DNA of 35,135 nucleotides from assembly GCA_027311125.1 (NCBI GenBank), contig DAICZO010000432.1, positions 1 through 35,135 of the forward strand, read 5' to 3'. Made by a program: the position numbers and the translations under genes. This DNA comes from Acidobacteriaceae bacterium. Lineage in GTDB: Bacteria > Acidobacteriota > Terriglobia > Terriglobales > Acidobacteriaceae. How positions within the stretch are numbered: the first letter of the stretch is position 1; every line of letters starts with the position of its first letter. Below the pieces are notes generated by a model, which had not been told where the DNA came from, made no database searches, and saw only the letters and a list, made by a program, of their open reading frames with translations. Of this stretch, positions 1-8,742 are shown one piece after another.

Positions 1-140
1 ATCCGGATCTGGAGTATCAATCGATTCCTGTGACGCTGACCCTGAAACGCGTGGGTGCGGCAGGCAGTGACGATGTGTGCCGTCGATACTGCGCCGAGAA
101 TGAGCGCGGCTTTACCTTGACGGAGCGGTATTTCCTCTAA
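1..140 (+). CDS. C-terminal end of UAAP1 (DUF1989, likely carboxyguanidine deiminase subunit A)
   Basis: The reading frame is open from base 3 and ends at TAA 138-140, leaving 45 residues. The tail contains CRRYCAENERGFTLTERYFL, which matches my memory of how urea-carboxylase-associated protein 1 proteins end (a conserved ENxRGFxxTERYFL-type terminus). Family knowledge: UAAP1 and UAAP2 are DUF1989 paralogues that together form carboxyguanidine deiminase (CgdAB), converting carboxyguanidine to allophanate and ammonia. The gene is cut by the window edge, so its start and any upstream guanidine riboswitch or transporter are not visible. The next gene starts 27 bases downstream on the same strand, consistent with one operon. 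Confidence 0.72.
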   Translation, partial: PDLEYQSIPVTLTLKRVGAAGSDDVCRRYCAENERGFTLTERYFL

Positions 141-167
141 CACCTTTGCTCAGAAACAGGAGTGCTG

Positions 168-851
168 ATGATGCCAGATGCAGTCGTAGTGACTAGCCCA
201 CGAGTTGAGGAAGAGGCCGTATTTCGAGCTGTCATTGGTGCCGGGGATTCGTTTGTTTATGAGATTCTACGTGGACAGTTTGTGCGTATTGTGGACCTTG
301 AAGGCAACCAGGCGGTGGATACGTTGTTCTACAACGCTCACGACTATGCCGATCGGTATAGTGCGCAGGATACGATTCGCACGCAGCAGAATATCTATCT
401 CACGACGGGTACCAGATTGATATCTACCGAGCGCAATGTGCTGCTGACGATTGTTGCCGATACATGTGGGCGCCATGACACGCTGGGGGGAGCTTGCTCG
501 ACCGAGAGCAACATGGTTCGCTATGCGCTGGACAAACGACACATGCATGCTTGCAGGCAGAGTTTCTTGAAGGGCGCGCTGACCTGGTCGATGAAGACGG
601 GGCAGGAGCTAGGCAAGCGGGATCTGACGGCAAATATCAATTTCTTCATGAATGTTCCTGTGACACCGGCAGGACAGTTGACGTTCGAAGACGGAGTCTC
701 CGATGCGGGGAAATATGTGGAGCTACGTGCAGAGATGGATGTATTGATGGTGATCTCCAACTGCCCGCAACTCAACAATCCATGTAATGCATACAACCCC
801 ACGCCAGTAGAAGTGTTGATTTGGAATGCGGCCGAGGAGAACGATGTTTAA
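168..851 (+). CDS. UAAP2, DUF1989 family (likely carboxyguanidine deiminase subunit B)
   Basis: Probable partner of the preceding UAAP1 fragment in carboxyguanidine deiminase, which acts between the carboxylase and allophanate hydrolase in the cytoplasm. The protein (227 residues from ATG 168) carries typical DUF1989 blocks: [16 protein letters not shown] near the N-terminus, [25 protein letters not shown]-like [20 protein letters not shown] in the middle, and [14 protein letters not shown] at the C-terminus. Start choice: AGGAG at 158-162 lies 5 bases before ATG 168 and 8 before ATG 171; a GTG at 162 overlaps the Shine-Dalgarno and is unlikely. The stop overlaps the carboxylase start by 8 bases, suggesting translational coupling. 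Older annotation would read urea amidolyase-associated protein. There is no signal peptide or membrane segment. Confidence 0.88.
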   Translation: MMPDAVVVTSPRVEEEAVFRAVIGAGDSFVYEILRGQFVRIVDLEGNQAVDTLFYNAHDYADRYSAQDTIRTQQNIYLTTGTRLISTERNVLLTIVADTCGRHDTLGGACSTESNMVRYALDKRHMHACRQSFLKGALTWSMKTGQELGKRDLTANINFFMNVPVTPAGQLTFEDGVSDAGKYVELRAEMDVLMVISNCPQLNNPCNAYNPTPVEVLIWNAAEENDV

Positions 852-3800
852 GAAAGTATTGATTGCGAATCGCGGAGCCATTGCCTGTCGGATTGAACGG
901 ACGTTGCAACGGATGGGAATTGGATCAGTTGCGGTTTATTCCACGGCTGATAGCCACTCGCTACATGTTTACGATGCGGATGAGGCGGTGTTGATAGGGC
1001 CAGCACCTGCGGCACAAAGCTATCTCTCGTTTGAAGCAATCTTTGCTGCAGCGAGACAGACGGGGGCGGAAGCGATCCATCCCGGGTATGGATTTTTGAG
1101 TGAGAATGTAGTGTTTGCACGGGAGTGCGCTGCACGCGGCATTCGATTTATCGGGCCTGAACCAGAACACATTGAAGCGTTCGCGTTGAAGCATACCGCG
1201 CGGGCGACTGCGCAGCGATGCGGAGTTCCCTTGTTGCCGGGAACTGGACTGCTGACGGACTTGGAAGATGCGCTGATACAGGCCGAACAACTGAAGTATC
1301 CGGTCATGCTGAAGAGCTCCGGCGGCGGTGGCGGGATTGGGATGCGAGTATGTCTATCGGCGGAGCAACTGACTGATGCGTATGACTCGGTACTGCGATT
1401 AAGCCGTGCAAACTTTGGCGATAGCGGAGTGTATCTGGAGAAGTATGTTGCACAGGCTCGACATATTGAAGTGCAGATATTTGGCGACGGCAAGGGTGGT
1501 GTGATCGCGTTAGGGGAGCGGGACTGCTCTGCACAACGACGCCACCAGAAGGTGCTTGAAGAGACACCAGCTCCGGGACTATCCGATACGACACGGGAGC
1601 AGTTGTATGCCTCCGCGATTCTGCTGGGTAAGGCGGTGAACTATGCGTCGGCAGGCACGGTGGAGTTTATCTACGACGACGACAGCGGCGAGTTCTATTT
1701 TCTGGAAGTGAACACCCGGCTACAGGTGGAACACGGCGTGACGGAGCAGGTGACGGGCGTGGACCTGGTGGAATGGATGGTGCTGCAAGCAGCGGGAGAG
1801 ATGGCCCCGCTTGATTCATTCGACATTAGGCGAACAGGAGCTTCGATTGAGGCGCGAGTGTATGCCGAAGACCCAGCACAGAATTTTCAGCCGTCGCCGG
1901 GCAAATTGACGCTGGTTCGCTTTCCGGGTGCGGAGTTGGCACGCGTGGAGACGTGGATTGAGTCCGGAGCAACCATTACGCCTTACTACGATCCTATGAT
2001 AGCCAAGATCATCGTGACAGGAAGAGATCGTGAAGAAGCTCTGCTGAAGCTAGATGCGGCGCTGGCGGCGAGTTCCATTGATGGCACCGAGACGAACCTG
2101 CGTTATTTGCGGAAGATTGCTGCGACACCGGAGTTTGTATCGGGAAATGTTACAACTGCATTTCTAGGCCGATTTACGTTCTCTCGGAATGCAATTGAGG
2201 TACTGGAAGGCGGCACACAGACGACCATTCAGGATTATCCCGGACGGATTGGATACTGGAACGTGGGTGTACCGCCTTCGGGGCCGATGGACCATCAGTC
2301 GTTGCGGATAGCGAATGGACTGGTGGGAAATCCGGAGGGGACGGCTGCGATTGAGTTTGCAACTATGGGCGGTCGGATTCGCTTCCATGCGGATGCTCTG
2401 ATCGCTTTAGCCGGGGCAGACATGGGAGCGAAGCTGAACGGCCAACCGGTGGAGAGATGGGTCGCTATTCCGGTGGCCCGTGGCAGTGTGTTGTCGCTGG
2501 GAGCAGCGGCAAAGGAAGGCATTCGCAGCTACCTGGCCTTGCGCGGCGGAATCGATACGCAGCCGTATCTGGGTAGCCGCAGTACGTTTATGCTGGGTGG
2601 TTTTGGCGGCCATGCTGGACGGGCTTTGCGGGCTGGCGATGTAGTCCATCTCGGAGAGCCAGATATTGCACTGCGCGAGCCAGCAGTGTTGCCGGCAGAG
2701 TATGTTCCAACACTGAGCAGGCGATGGGAGATCGGCGTGTTGTTTGGACCGCATACGGCTCCGGATTTCTTCACCGAAGACGACATTGAGATGCTGTTTG
2801 CGACCGACTGGAAGGTTCACTATCAGAGTGATCGCACGGGTGTTCGCCTGATGGGGCCGAAGCCCCGGTGGGCTCGAGCAGATGGTGGTGAGGCGGGCCT
2901 GCATCCCTCGAATATCCACGATAACGCCTACGCGATTGGGACGATCGACTTTACGGGAGACATGCCGATTCTGCTTGGTCCGGATGGGCCTAGTCTTGGT
3001 GGCTTTGTTTGTCCCGCGACGATTGTGCAGGCCGAGCTATGGAAGCTGGGACAATTAAAGGCTGGCGATCTGATCCAGTTTCGACGTGTCACGTTGGCCG
3101 AGGCAGAGGCGATGGAAGTTGCGCAGGATTTATTCCTGAAGGACTTCAAAAGCGAACCCCCTTCCCTGCCGACGGTATCCGTGCCGGAGCCTGCAGTGAT
3201 CGCAGCCTATACGGACCGGCCGCAGGCGATGGTATTTCGGGCCGATGGCGACAAGTATCTGTTGGTGGAGTACGGCGAGTTGCAACTGGATCTGAATCTG
3301 CGTTTCCGTGTGCATATTCTGGAACAGAACCTGCGTGCGGCAAGTTTACCGGGGATCATCGACATTACGCCTGGAGTACGGTCACTGCATATCCACTATG
3401 ACAGCCGCGTGATGCCTCGGCAGAAACTGATCGAGGTTCTCGATGAGATGGATCGAACGATGCCGGAGTTGACGGACATTACGGTTCCGTCACGCATTGT
3501 TTATCTGCCGCTATCCTGGGACGATCCGCAGGCGAAGCTTGCGCAGCAGAAGTATATGCAGGCCGTGAGACCGGATGCTCCGTGGTGTCCTTCGAATATT
3601 GAATTTATACGGCGGATCAATGGGCTGGATTCGATTGAGGATGTGTATCGGATTGTGCACGAGGCAAGCTATCTGGTGCTTGGACTGGGCGATGTCTACC
3701 TTGGCGCCCCGGTGGCGACACCGATTGACCCGCGGCATCGCCTTGTAACGACCAAGTACAACCCGGCACGGACGTGGACACCGGAGAACGCTGTCGGTAT

Positions 3801-4440
3801 TGGCGGCGCATACATGTGTGTATATGGCATGGAGGGTCCGGGTGGATATCAACTGGTCGGGCGGACGATTCAGGTCTGGAACACGTGGAAGTCTACAACA
3901 GCCTTCGTTGAGGGCACGCCGTGGTCGCTGCGCTTCTTCGATCAGATACGGTTTTATCCGATAACCGCGGACGAACTGCTGCGTGCGCGAGAACTGTTTC
4001 CGCATGGACGATATGAACTGCGCATCGAGGAAACGACATTCAACCTGGCGGAGTACCAGAAGTTTCTTGACTCGATCCGTGATGAGGCGGCGGTGTTCAA
4101 GAAGCATCAGAAGGAAGCCTTCCATGCAGAGCGCGAGCGCTGGCGAGTCGCGGGTCTACTGACGGTAGCCGAGCAGGACGAGGCTCTGGAAGAGGTGGCA
4201 AGCGCAACCGTGGCAGACGGTTGTGAGGCTATTTCATCGCCCGTAACCGCAAGCATCTTTCAGATTGCCGTCGAGCAAGGCCACGTAGTGAAGGATGGCC
4301 AGAAGCTCATCGTGCTGGATGCCATGAAGACGGAGATCGTTGTGGCTTCGCATGTGGATGGCGTAGTGGAAGAGGTGCACTGCGCGCCTGGAGCGTTGGT
4401 TAGCGGCGGACAACTCCTTGTCTCGGTACGCCCAACATAG
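844..4440 (+). CDS. Biotin-dependent guanidine/urea carboxylase
   Basis: ATP- and biotin-dependent carboxylase of 1198 residues, the normal length for bacterial urea/guanidine carboxylases. Domain order: biotin carboxylase N domain (about 1-110), ATP-grasp (about 115-325) with the loop [11 protein letters not shown] and [14 protein letters not shown], biotin carboxylase C domain to about 440, a carboxyltransferase made of KipA-like (about 460-760) and KipI-like (about 800-1010) parts, and a biotinyl domain with LDAMKTE, biotin-accepting Lys1162. The carboxyltransferase signature [17 protein letters not shown] carries Asp702 where, from memory, yeast-type urea carboxylases have Asn; Asp goes with guanidine preference. 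Start: GAGGAGA at 834-840 precedes ATG 844, preferred over an in-frame ATG at 826 inside the upstream gene. The carboxylated product is handed to the UAAP pair and then to the allophanate hydrolase downstream. Substrate is inferred, not shown. Confidence 0.93.
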   Translation: MFKKVLIANRGAIACRIERTLQRMGIGSVAVYSTADSHSLHVYDADEAVLIGPAPAAQSYLSFEAIFAAARQTGAEAIHPGYGFLSENVVFARECAARGIRFIGPEPEHIEAFALKHTARATAQRCGVPLLPGTGLLTDLEDALIQAEQLKYPVMLKSSGGGGGIGMRVCLSAEQLTDAYDSVLRLSRANFGDSGVYLEKYVAQARHIEVQIFGDGKGGVIALGERDCSAQRRHQKVLEETPAPGLSDTTREQLYASAILLGKAVNYASAGTVEFIYDDDSGEFYFLEVNTRLQVEHGVTEQVTGVDLVEWMVLQAAGEMAPLDSFDIRRTGASIEARVYAEDPAQNFQPSPGKLTLVRFPGAELARVETWIESGATITPYYDPMIAKIIVTGRDREEALLKLDAALAASSIDGTETNLRYLRKIAATPEFVSGNVTTAFLGRFTFSRNAIEVLEGGTQTTIQDYPGRIGYWNVGVPPSGPMDHQSLRIANGLVGNPEGTAAIEFATMGGRIRFHADALIALAGADMGAKLNGQPVERWVAIPVARGSVLSLGAAAKEGIRSYLALRGGIDTQPYLGSRSTFMLGGFGGHAGRALRAGDVVHLGEPDIALREPAVLPAEYVPTLSRRWEIGVLFGPHTAPDFFTEDDIEMLFATDWKVHYQSDRTGVRLMGPKPRWARADGGEAGLHPSNIHDNAYAIGTIDFTGDMPILLGPDGPSLGGFVCPATIVQAELWKLGQLKAGDLIQFRRVTLAEAEAMEVAQDLFLKDFKSEPPSLPTVSVPEPAVIAAYTDRPQAMVFRADGDKYLLVEYGELQLDLNLRFRVHILEQNLRAASLPGIIDITPGVRSLHIHYDSRVMPRQKLIEVLDEMDRTMPELTDITVPSRIVYLPLSWDDPQAKLAQQKYMQAVRPDAPWCPSNIEFIRRINGLDSIEDVYRIVHEASYLVLGLGDVYLGAPVATPIDPRHRLVTTKYNPARTWTPENAVGIGGAYMCVYGMEGPGGYQLVGRTIQVWNTWKSTTAFVEGTPWSLRFFDQIRFYPITADELLRARELFPHGRYELRIEETTFNLAEYQKFLDSIRDEAAVFKKHQKEAFHAERERWRVAGLLTVAEQDEALEEVASATVADGCEAISSPVTASIFQIAVEQGHVVKDGQKLIVLDAMKTEIVVASHVDGVVEEVHCAPGALVSGGQLLVSVRPT

Positions 4441-4486
4441 GGGTCATGGATGGCACGGAGCTAACGCAGAAACGATTAGGAGTGAC

Positions 4487-6298
4487 ATGGACATCACATC
4501 ACTGCAGGCAGCCTATACCGCGGGACATTTGAGTCCGAAGGAAGTAATCGAGAGCGTATACGACAGGATTGCAACCGAGGGTCTTCGGCCTGTGTGGATA
4601 TCGGTGGTGCCGCGCGAGCAAGCAGTTGCTCGTGCGGAAGCGTTGATGCGGACGGATAGTGCTTCGCTGCCTCTTTATGGAATTCCCTTTGCGGTGAAGG
4701 ACAACATCGACGTGGCCGATATGGTGACCTCGGCCGCTTGCCCCGCTTACTCGTACATGGCTGCGGAGAGTGCGACCGTGGTATCAAAGCTTGAAGCGGC
4801 TGGCGCAATCCTGATCGGGAAGACGAACATGGATCAGTTTGCGACCGGACTGGTGGGGACGAGAACGCCTTATGGGACCTGCTCCAGCGTGTTCAATGCC
4901 GAATATATCTCTGGTGGATCGAGTGCTGGCTCTGCTGTTGCCGTTGCGAATGGGAGCGTCACGTTTTCGCTGGGAACGGATACGGCAGGCTCCGGACGTG
5001 TTCCGGCGATGTTCAACAACATTATTGGACTGAAGCCGACACGCGGAGTGGTGAGTACACATGGCGTGGTCCCCGCCTGTCGCACGCTGGATTGCGTTTC
5101 TATTTTTGCGGAGACAGCGCTTGATGCCTCGATGGTACTGCGCGTGGTCAGTGGCTTGGATGCGAACGATCCCTACTCTCGTGAAGCTGGTGTGGGTTCG
5201 GGTGCGACCCCATGGTCTGGAGCGAAGAGCTTTCGATTTGGGGTGCCATACGGCGAGCAGCTACAGTTCTTTGGCGATCCGTACAACGGGTCACTCTACC
5301 AGTCGACTATCGATGCGTTGGTCACGTTGGGCGGTGAGCCAGTGGCTGTTGACCTGGCCCCGTTTCTCGGCGCCGCTCAGTTGCTCTACAAGGGGCCGTG
5401 GGTGGCGGAACGCTACGCTGCTATCTCTACGTTTATACAAGACCACGTTACGGATATGGATGCTACTGTCGCGAGCATCATCGCAGGTGGGGCGAAATAC
5501 AGCGCAGTTGATGCATTTGAAGCGGCCTATCAACTGGCTGCATTTCGCCAGGCGACGACAAGCACCTGGAATTCGATTGACGTGCTGGTACTACCAACCG
5601 CGCCTAGAACCTACACGATTGAACAGATCCACGAGTCACCGATCGAGCGGAATAGCCACCTCGGCTACTACACGAATTTTGTCAATCTACTGGATCTTGC
5701 AGCGGTCGCTGTTCCTGCGGGGATACGTGCAGATGGTCTGCCGTTCGGCGTCAGCATCATTGGACGTGCGTTCTCAGAGCAGGGACTTTTGCCGTTGGCG
5801 GATAGGCTGCACCGTGCACTGACCACACATCTCGGGGGGTCTTCACGTGAGCTATCGATGGTGCCTGTTCTTCGGAATCCCACTGTCCCTCATGCTTGCT
5901 TGCTGATGGCAGTGGTAGGTGCTCACCTGTCTGGACAACCATTTAATTGGCAACTTACACAGCGCGGAGGCCGGCTGCTCCGACGTTGTAAAACTTCTTC
6001 AGACTATCGGTTTTATGCTTTGAGGAATACCATTCCTGCCAAGCCTGGGCTGGTTCGTACACCAGGCTATGTTGGACCAGGTATTGATGTTGAAGTCTGG
6101 TCGTTGCCCGCAAATACTGTTGGAACGTTTGTGGATGGGGTTCCGCAGCCTCTCTCGATTGGGACGCTTGAGTTGGACGATGGCAGCCTGGTGAAGGGCT
6201 TTCTGGTCGAGCCATGTGCTGTTGAAGATGCTATTGAGATCACTCACCTGGGCGGCTGGCGACAGTACCTTGCAACCCTGACCGGTACGGAAGGATGA
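4487..6298 (+). CDS. atzF: Allophanate hydrolase
   Basis: Amidase-signature enzyme that splits allophanate to ammonia and CO2, the last step of guanidine or urea breakdown through carboxylation. The 603 residues match the family's usual 570-620. The Ser-cisSer-Lys triad is complete: Lys71 in PFAVKDN, cis-Ser145 in GGSSAGS and nucleophile Ser169 in TAGSGRVPA, with the expected 24-residue gap between the two serines. After the amidase domain (about 1-460) comes the C-terminal allophanate-hydrolase domain (about 475-600). Start: TAGGAG at 4477-4482 precedes ATG 4487 by 4 bases; the frame stays open further upstream to 4418, but that would overlap the carboxylase and has no ribosome site. It follows the carboxylase by 46 bases and is the last gene of the operon. 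Confidence 0.94.
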   Translation: MDITSLQAAYTAGHLSPKEVIESVYDRIATEGLRPVWISVVPREQAVARAEALMRTDSASLPLYGIPFAVKDNIDVADMVTSAACPAYSYMAAESATVVSKLEAAGAILIGKTNMDQFATGLVGTRTPYGTCSSVFNAEYISGGSSAGSAVAVANGSVTFSLGTDTAGSGRVPAMFNNIIGLKPTRGVVSTHGVVPACRTLDCVSIFAETALDASMVLRVVSGLDANDPYSREAGVGSGATPWSGAKSFRFGVPYGEQLQFFGDPYNGSLYQSTIDALVTLGGEPVAVDLAPFLGAAQLLYKGPWVAERYAAISTFIQDHVTDMDATVASIIAGGAKYSAVDAFEAAYQLAAFRQATTSTWNSIDVLVLPTAPRTYTIEQIHESPIERNSHLGYYTNFVNLLDLAAVAVPAGIRADGLPFGVSIIGRAFSEQGLLPLADRLHRALTTHLGGSSRELSMVPVLRNPTVPHACLLMAVVGAHLSGQPFNWQLTQRGGRLLRRCKTSSDYRFYALRNTIPAKPGLVRTPGYVGPGIDVEVWSLPANTVGTFVDGVPQPLSIGTLELDDGSLVKGFLVEPCAVEDAIEITHLGGWRQYLATLTGTEG

Positions 6299-6349
6299 TC
6301 ACCTGACTGCATTTGGAATCAGTGAAACTGATGGCGCGACTTTACTTAG

Positions 6350-7048
6350 CTATTCCTGCGGAAGGTCTTTCCTGTCTGAACCAGCCGACTTAGTTTTGTT
6401 GGGCTTGTAGGTTCCGGCGAGAATCTCTTCAATTGTTGAGATCATCTCTGGAGAATCAGGGGCAACTGCAGGATCGAGCCGCGCGATCACCTTACCATTC
6501 TTGTCTAGTATGAATTTACTGAAGTTCCAATGTACCGGGCCGCCGCCAGGTGCGTCTTCACCCTTGGTCAAATATAGATAGAGCGGTATTTGATCATCTC
6601 CGACTAGCTTGGACAGTGCCATGACAGGGAAATCGACCTTGGCATCAGAGTAGTACTTCTGGATTTCATCTTCTGTCCCGGGCTCCGATGCTCCAAAATC
6701 ATTTGACGGTATCCCAAGTACAATCAGGCCTTTGTCGTGATAGGTGTCGTTCAGCTTTATCAAGGCAGGAAGCTGATTCGCGTAGCTTGATTTCCGTGCC
6801 AGGTTAACAAGCAGAATTATCTTTCCTTTGTAGTTGGAAACTGGGACACCTTTACCGTTGGGACCTGGGAGACTGAAGTCATAAGCTGATTTCTGGGCTT
6901 TCGCAGTCTGCGATTGATTGCCATACCCGCTACCGGAAGAGATCATGGTCTTAGCTATTGCGGACATGGTAGGAAAGGCAGCCAGTCCGACACACCCTGC
7001 TACAGCAACGACAAGCGTCAGACGGCCTCGCCAGATGTGTACACCCAT
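6350..7048 (-). CDS. Exported glutathione-peroxidase-fold protein lacking the catalytic Cys
   Basis: The mature region follows the glutathione peroxidase pattern: DFSLPGPNGKGVPVSNYKGK, ILLVNLARKSSYANQLPAL, GIPSNDFGASEPGTEDEI and VHWNFSKFILDKNGKV. In active members the second block reads NVASxCGxT; here the peroxidatic Cys is Ser87, and the usual Gln of the third block is Asp. No Cys remains outside the signal peptide, so ordinary thiol peroxidase chemistry cannot work. Start: GGAG at 7055-7058 sits 6 bases before ATG 7048; a TTG at 7060 overlaps it and is rejected. The N-terminus (about 35 residues) is a signal peptide, cut either after SAIA or as a lipoprotein at VAGC. It is transcribed divergently from the LysR gene, which may control it. 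Function of such a Cys-less member is unknown. Confidence 0.8.
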   Translation of the reverse strand: MGVHIWRGRLTLVVAVAGCVGLAAFPTMSAIAKTMISSGSGYGNQSQTAKAQKSAYDFSLPGPNGKGVPVSNYKGKIILLVNLARKSSYANQLPALIKLNDTYHDKGLIVLGIPSNDFGASEPGTEDEIQKYYSDAKVDFPVMALSKLVGDDQIPLYLYLTKGEDAPGGGPVHWNFSKFILDKNGKVIARLDPAVAPDSPEMISTIEEILAGTYKPNKTKSAGSDRKDLPQE

Positions 7049-7289
7049 ACTCTTCTCCAATGAACTGTAATTGAAGCCGATAGAAGGCAGGAGGAGAGCC
7101 CATACATGAGACTCTCTCCTCGAAGGACTTACTACAGAACGATCAGTGCCTATTGTTTAATTTCGATATTAACGTAATTCGGCGGTGCCGAACATGAGTG
7201 ATACATACTTTCTATTGCCAGAGTAGAAGATTTGCATACGATGATAATTCTGATTTCAGGGATTGTTTTTCTCTATGACTTTTTGCCAG

Positions 7290-7313
7290 TCTGTGTTTTC
7301 CTGAGTACACAGA
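7290..7313. repeat. Inverted repeat TCTGTGT-N10-ACACAGA
   Basis: Perfect 7-base arms (7290-7296 and 7307-7313) with a 10-base spacer, about 100 bases before lysR. Arm length and centre spacing fit a dimeric regulator site. It may be the LysR operator, but it does not contain an obvious T-N11-A core, so the assignment is open. Confidence 0.4.
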
Positions 7314-7329
7314 AGTACATTCCATGTGG

Positions 7330-7375
7330 CTGACCTGCGCTGACCCTTATGTCAGCCGCAACGACTACCTGACCC
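7330..7375. repeat. Three CTGACC direct repeats in helical phase
   Basis: CTGACC occurs at 7330-7335, 7340-7345 and 7370-7375, so starts are 10 and 30 bases apart, close to whole turns of the helix. The last two copies extend to CTGACCCT. A reverse-oriented GTCAG lies at 7351-7355. The block ends 37 bases before the lysR start. Possible regulator binding array. Confidence 0.35.
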
Positions 7376-7412
7376 TAAACATAGCCATGCATACCTATTC
7401 GCAGGGGACACG

Positions 7413-8312
7413 ATGGATATCGACCAACTCAAGACATTTCTGGAAGTCAACCGTCAAAAGAGCTTTTCGCGTGCGGCAGAGAAGCTGCATGTGACCCAGC
7501 CATCGATCTCTGCACAGATTCGATCTTTAGAGACATATTTGGGATATCGCCTACTGGAAAGGGGCGGCGGAAAAGTGACGTTGACCGCTGCAGGGCGTGT
7601 ATTTGAGCCATTTGCCGAAGATTGCCTTTCGCGTCTAAATCATATGATGATGACGTTGGCAGACCTGGAGCGGTCTCCGCGAGGAGCTCTGAGTGTGAGC
7701 GCGAACGACTCTACCGCGCTGTATGTTCTTCCTGTCTTCTTTAGTAGGTTTCGAAAGCAGTATCCGCGTGTGGCTCTAAACATTGTGCGGGCAGAACGAG
7801 TGAAGTCGCTTGAATTGGTACTCGATAGAGAAGTTGATTTTGGTGTGGTTTCCTTGCCACTGAAGGACGCTCGGCTGCACATTGAACTCATCCACCAAGA
7901 CACCTTTGTACTCGTAGTCTCTGCCAACCATCCTTTAGCTGGCCTTGAGAAGGCACCGCTCCATGTTGTGGCACAGCACCGACTACTTCTGCCGAAGCAG
8001 GGCCGACGCCGCGAGCAGATCGAAGAACTCTTTGCCAAAGAAAAGCTGATCCCGAAGATTGCGATGGAATTGGACTCCAATGAACTACTGAAGCGGTTGA
8101 TCTTGAATGAGCTAGGGATTGGCTTTCTACCGAAGATCAACGTTTTGGATGAGTTACAGGCAGGCACTTTGAAGATTGTGACGATTGAGAATGTTGAATT
8201 GACGAGAGATCTCGCTCTTATTAGCCGCAAAGATCGACCGCTGACGCGAGCAGGCAACTCTTTTTTCACCTTTGCAACCGGTAGTGTTCGGCCGTCCCCT
8301 GACGAGCAGTAA
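7413..8312 (+). CDS. LysR family transcriptional regulator
   Basis: A 299-residue protein with the LysR winged helix-turn-helix at about residues 2-60 (MDIDQLKTFLEVNRQKSFSR onward, then LHVTQPSISAQIRSLE as the recognition region) and a periplasmic-binding-like effector domain at about 90-290. Size and layout are typical. Start ATG 7413 follows AGGGGA at 7403-7408. The effector domain resembles those of CysB/CysL-like or general LysR members, but no ligand can be read from sequence. It diverges from the GPx-like gene, its most likely target besides itself. The gene ends 430 bases before the TonB receptor gene. Confidence 0.92.
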   Translation: MDIDQLKTFLEVNRQKSFSRAAEKLHVTQPSISAQIRSLETYLGYRLLERGGGKVTLTAAGRVFEPFAEDCLSRLNHMMMTLADLERSPRGALSVSANDSTALYVLPVFFSRFRKQYPRVALNIVRAERVKSLELVLDREVDFGVVSLPLKDARLHIELIHQDTFVLVVSANHPLAGLEKAPLHVVAQHRLLLPKQGRRREQIEELFAKEKLIPKIAMELDSNELLKRLILNELGIGFLPKINVLDELQAGTLKIVTIENVELTRDLALISRKDRPLTRAGNSFFTFATGSVRPSPDEQ

Positions 8313-8742
8313 CGCTAAGCTCTCCTATACTGCACGCGTCTCGATTCCAAGGAAGAGTCTCATGTATTCCAGCAGCCTAACTGCTTAGGCGGAAATTGCA
8401 CATCGTGGCTCTGTGCTTTTTATCGACTCGGCACTTATTGCACTGCATTTGGTATTTCGACCTTGGTCGAACAAAGCCACAGAAGTAGCAGCTATTGGCA
8501 TAGCTTATCGTCGCTATAGATCAATTCACATTCGATTGATTTCTCATTTTTAACCCCGCATACTACAACACACACCGAACCATAGAGTAGTTTCCCCGGC
8601 TAATTACAAGTCTTCGCAGTCTTGTGTCTGCTGATCGATAACCTGCGTCATAACAAGACCCGTCTGCTTTGGAACATTCCGTTCTAAGCCGTTTTGCCAT
8701 TTCTATCCCAGTTGCTTTGACTTCAACTATGGAGCTTCGCCT
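8313..8742. other. 430-base gene-free stretch before the TonB receptor gene
   Basis: No convincing ORF, tRNA or terminator was found. It should carry the promoter of the receptor gene, but no strong -35/-10 pair stands out. The only clear structure is the palindrome at 8456-8471. A short imperfectly spaced AGTTG/CAACT pair lies near 8710-8727 just before the Shine-Dalgarno. Confidence 0.5.
8456..8471. repeat. Perfect palindrome TTCGACC-TT-GGTCGAA
   Basis: Seven-base arms with a 2-base centre, too tight for a good RNA hairpin and without a T tract, so it looks more like a DNA-binding site than a terminator. It lies 272 bases before the TonB receptor start and 144 bases after lysR. Confidence 0.4.

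Larger units (their letters stand above)
7049..7412. promoter_or_regulatory. Divergent intergenic region between GPx-like gene and lysR
   Basis: This 364-base non-coding stretch separates two divergent starts and must hold both promoters. It is AT-rich in the middle (about 7140-7300). Two repeat groups stand out and are listed separately: a 7-base inverted repeat at 7290-7313 and three CTGACC copies at 7330-7375. LysR regulators commonly bind in such a shared region and repress their own gene; that is inference here. Confidence 0.55.

Noticed and set aside
3511-4125. 204-codon open frame on the minus strand inside the carboxylase gene
   Set aside because: Antisense to a conserved carboxyltransferase region; protein is Arg/Pro/His-rich without domain features.
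5061-5822. 253-codon open frame on the plus strand within the allophanate hydrolase gene
   Set aside because: Out-of-frame shadow of the amidase domain, which is intact with its full catalytic triad.
6318-6332. ATCAGT-GAA-ACTGAT hairpin between allophanate hydrolase and GPx-like genes
   Set aside because: Six-base AT-rich stem without T tract; too weak to call a terminator.
7640-8269. 209-codon open frame on the minus strand opposite lysR
   Set aside because: Composition is Ser/Arg-rich shadow of a clearly conserved LysR gene; no ribosome site or domain.
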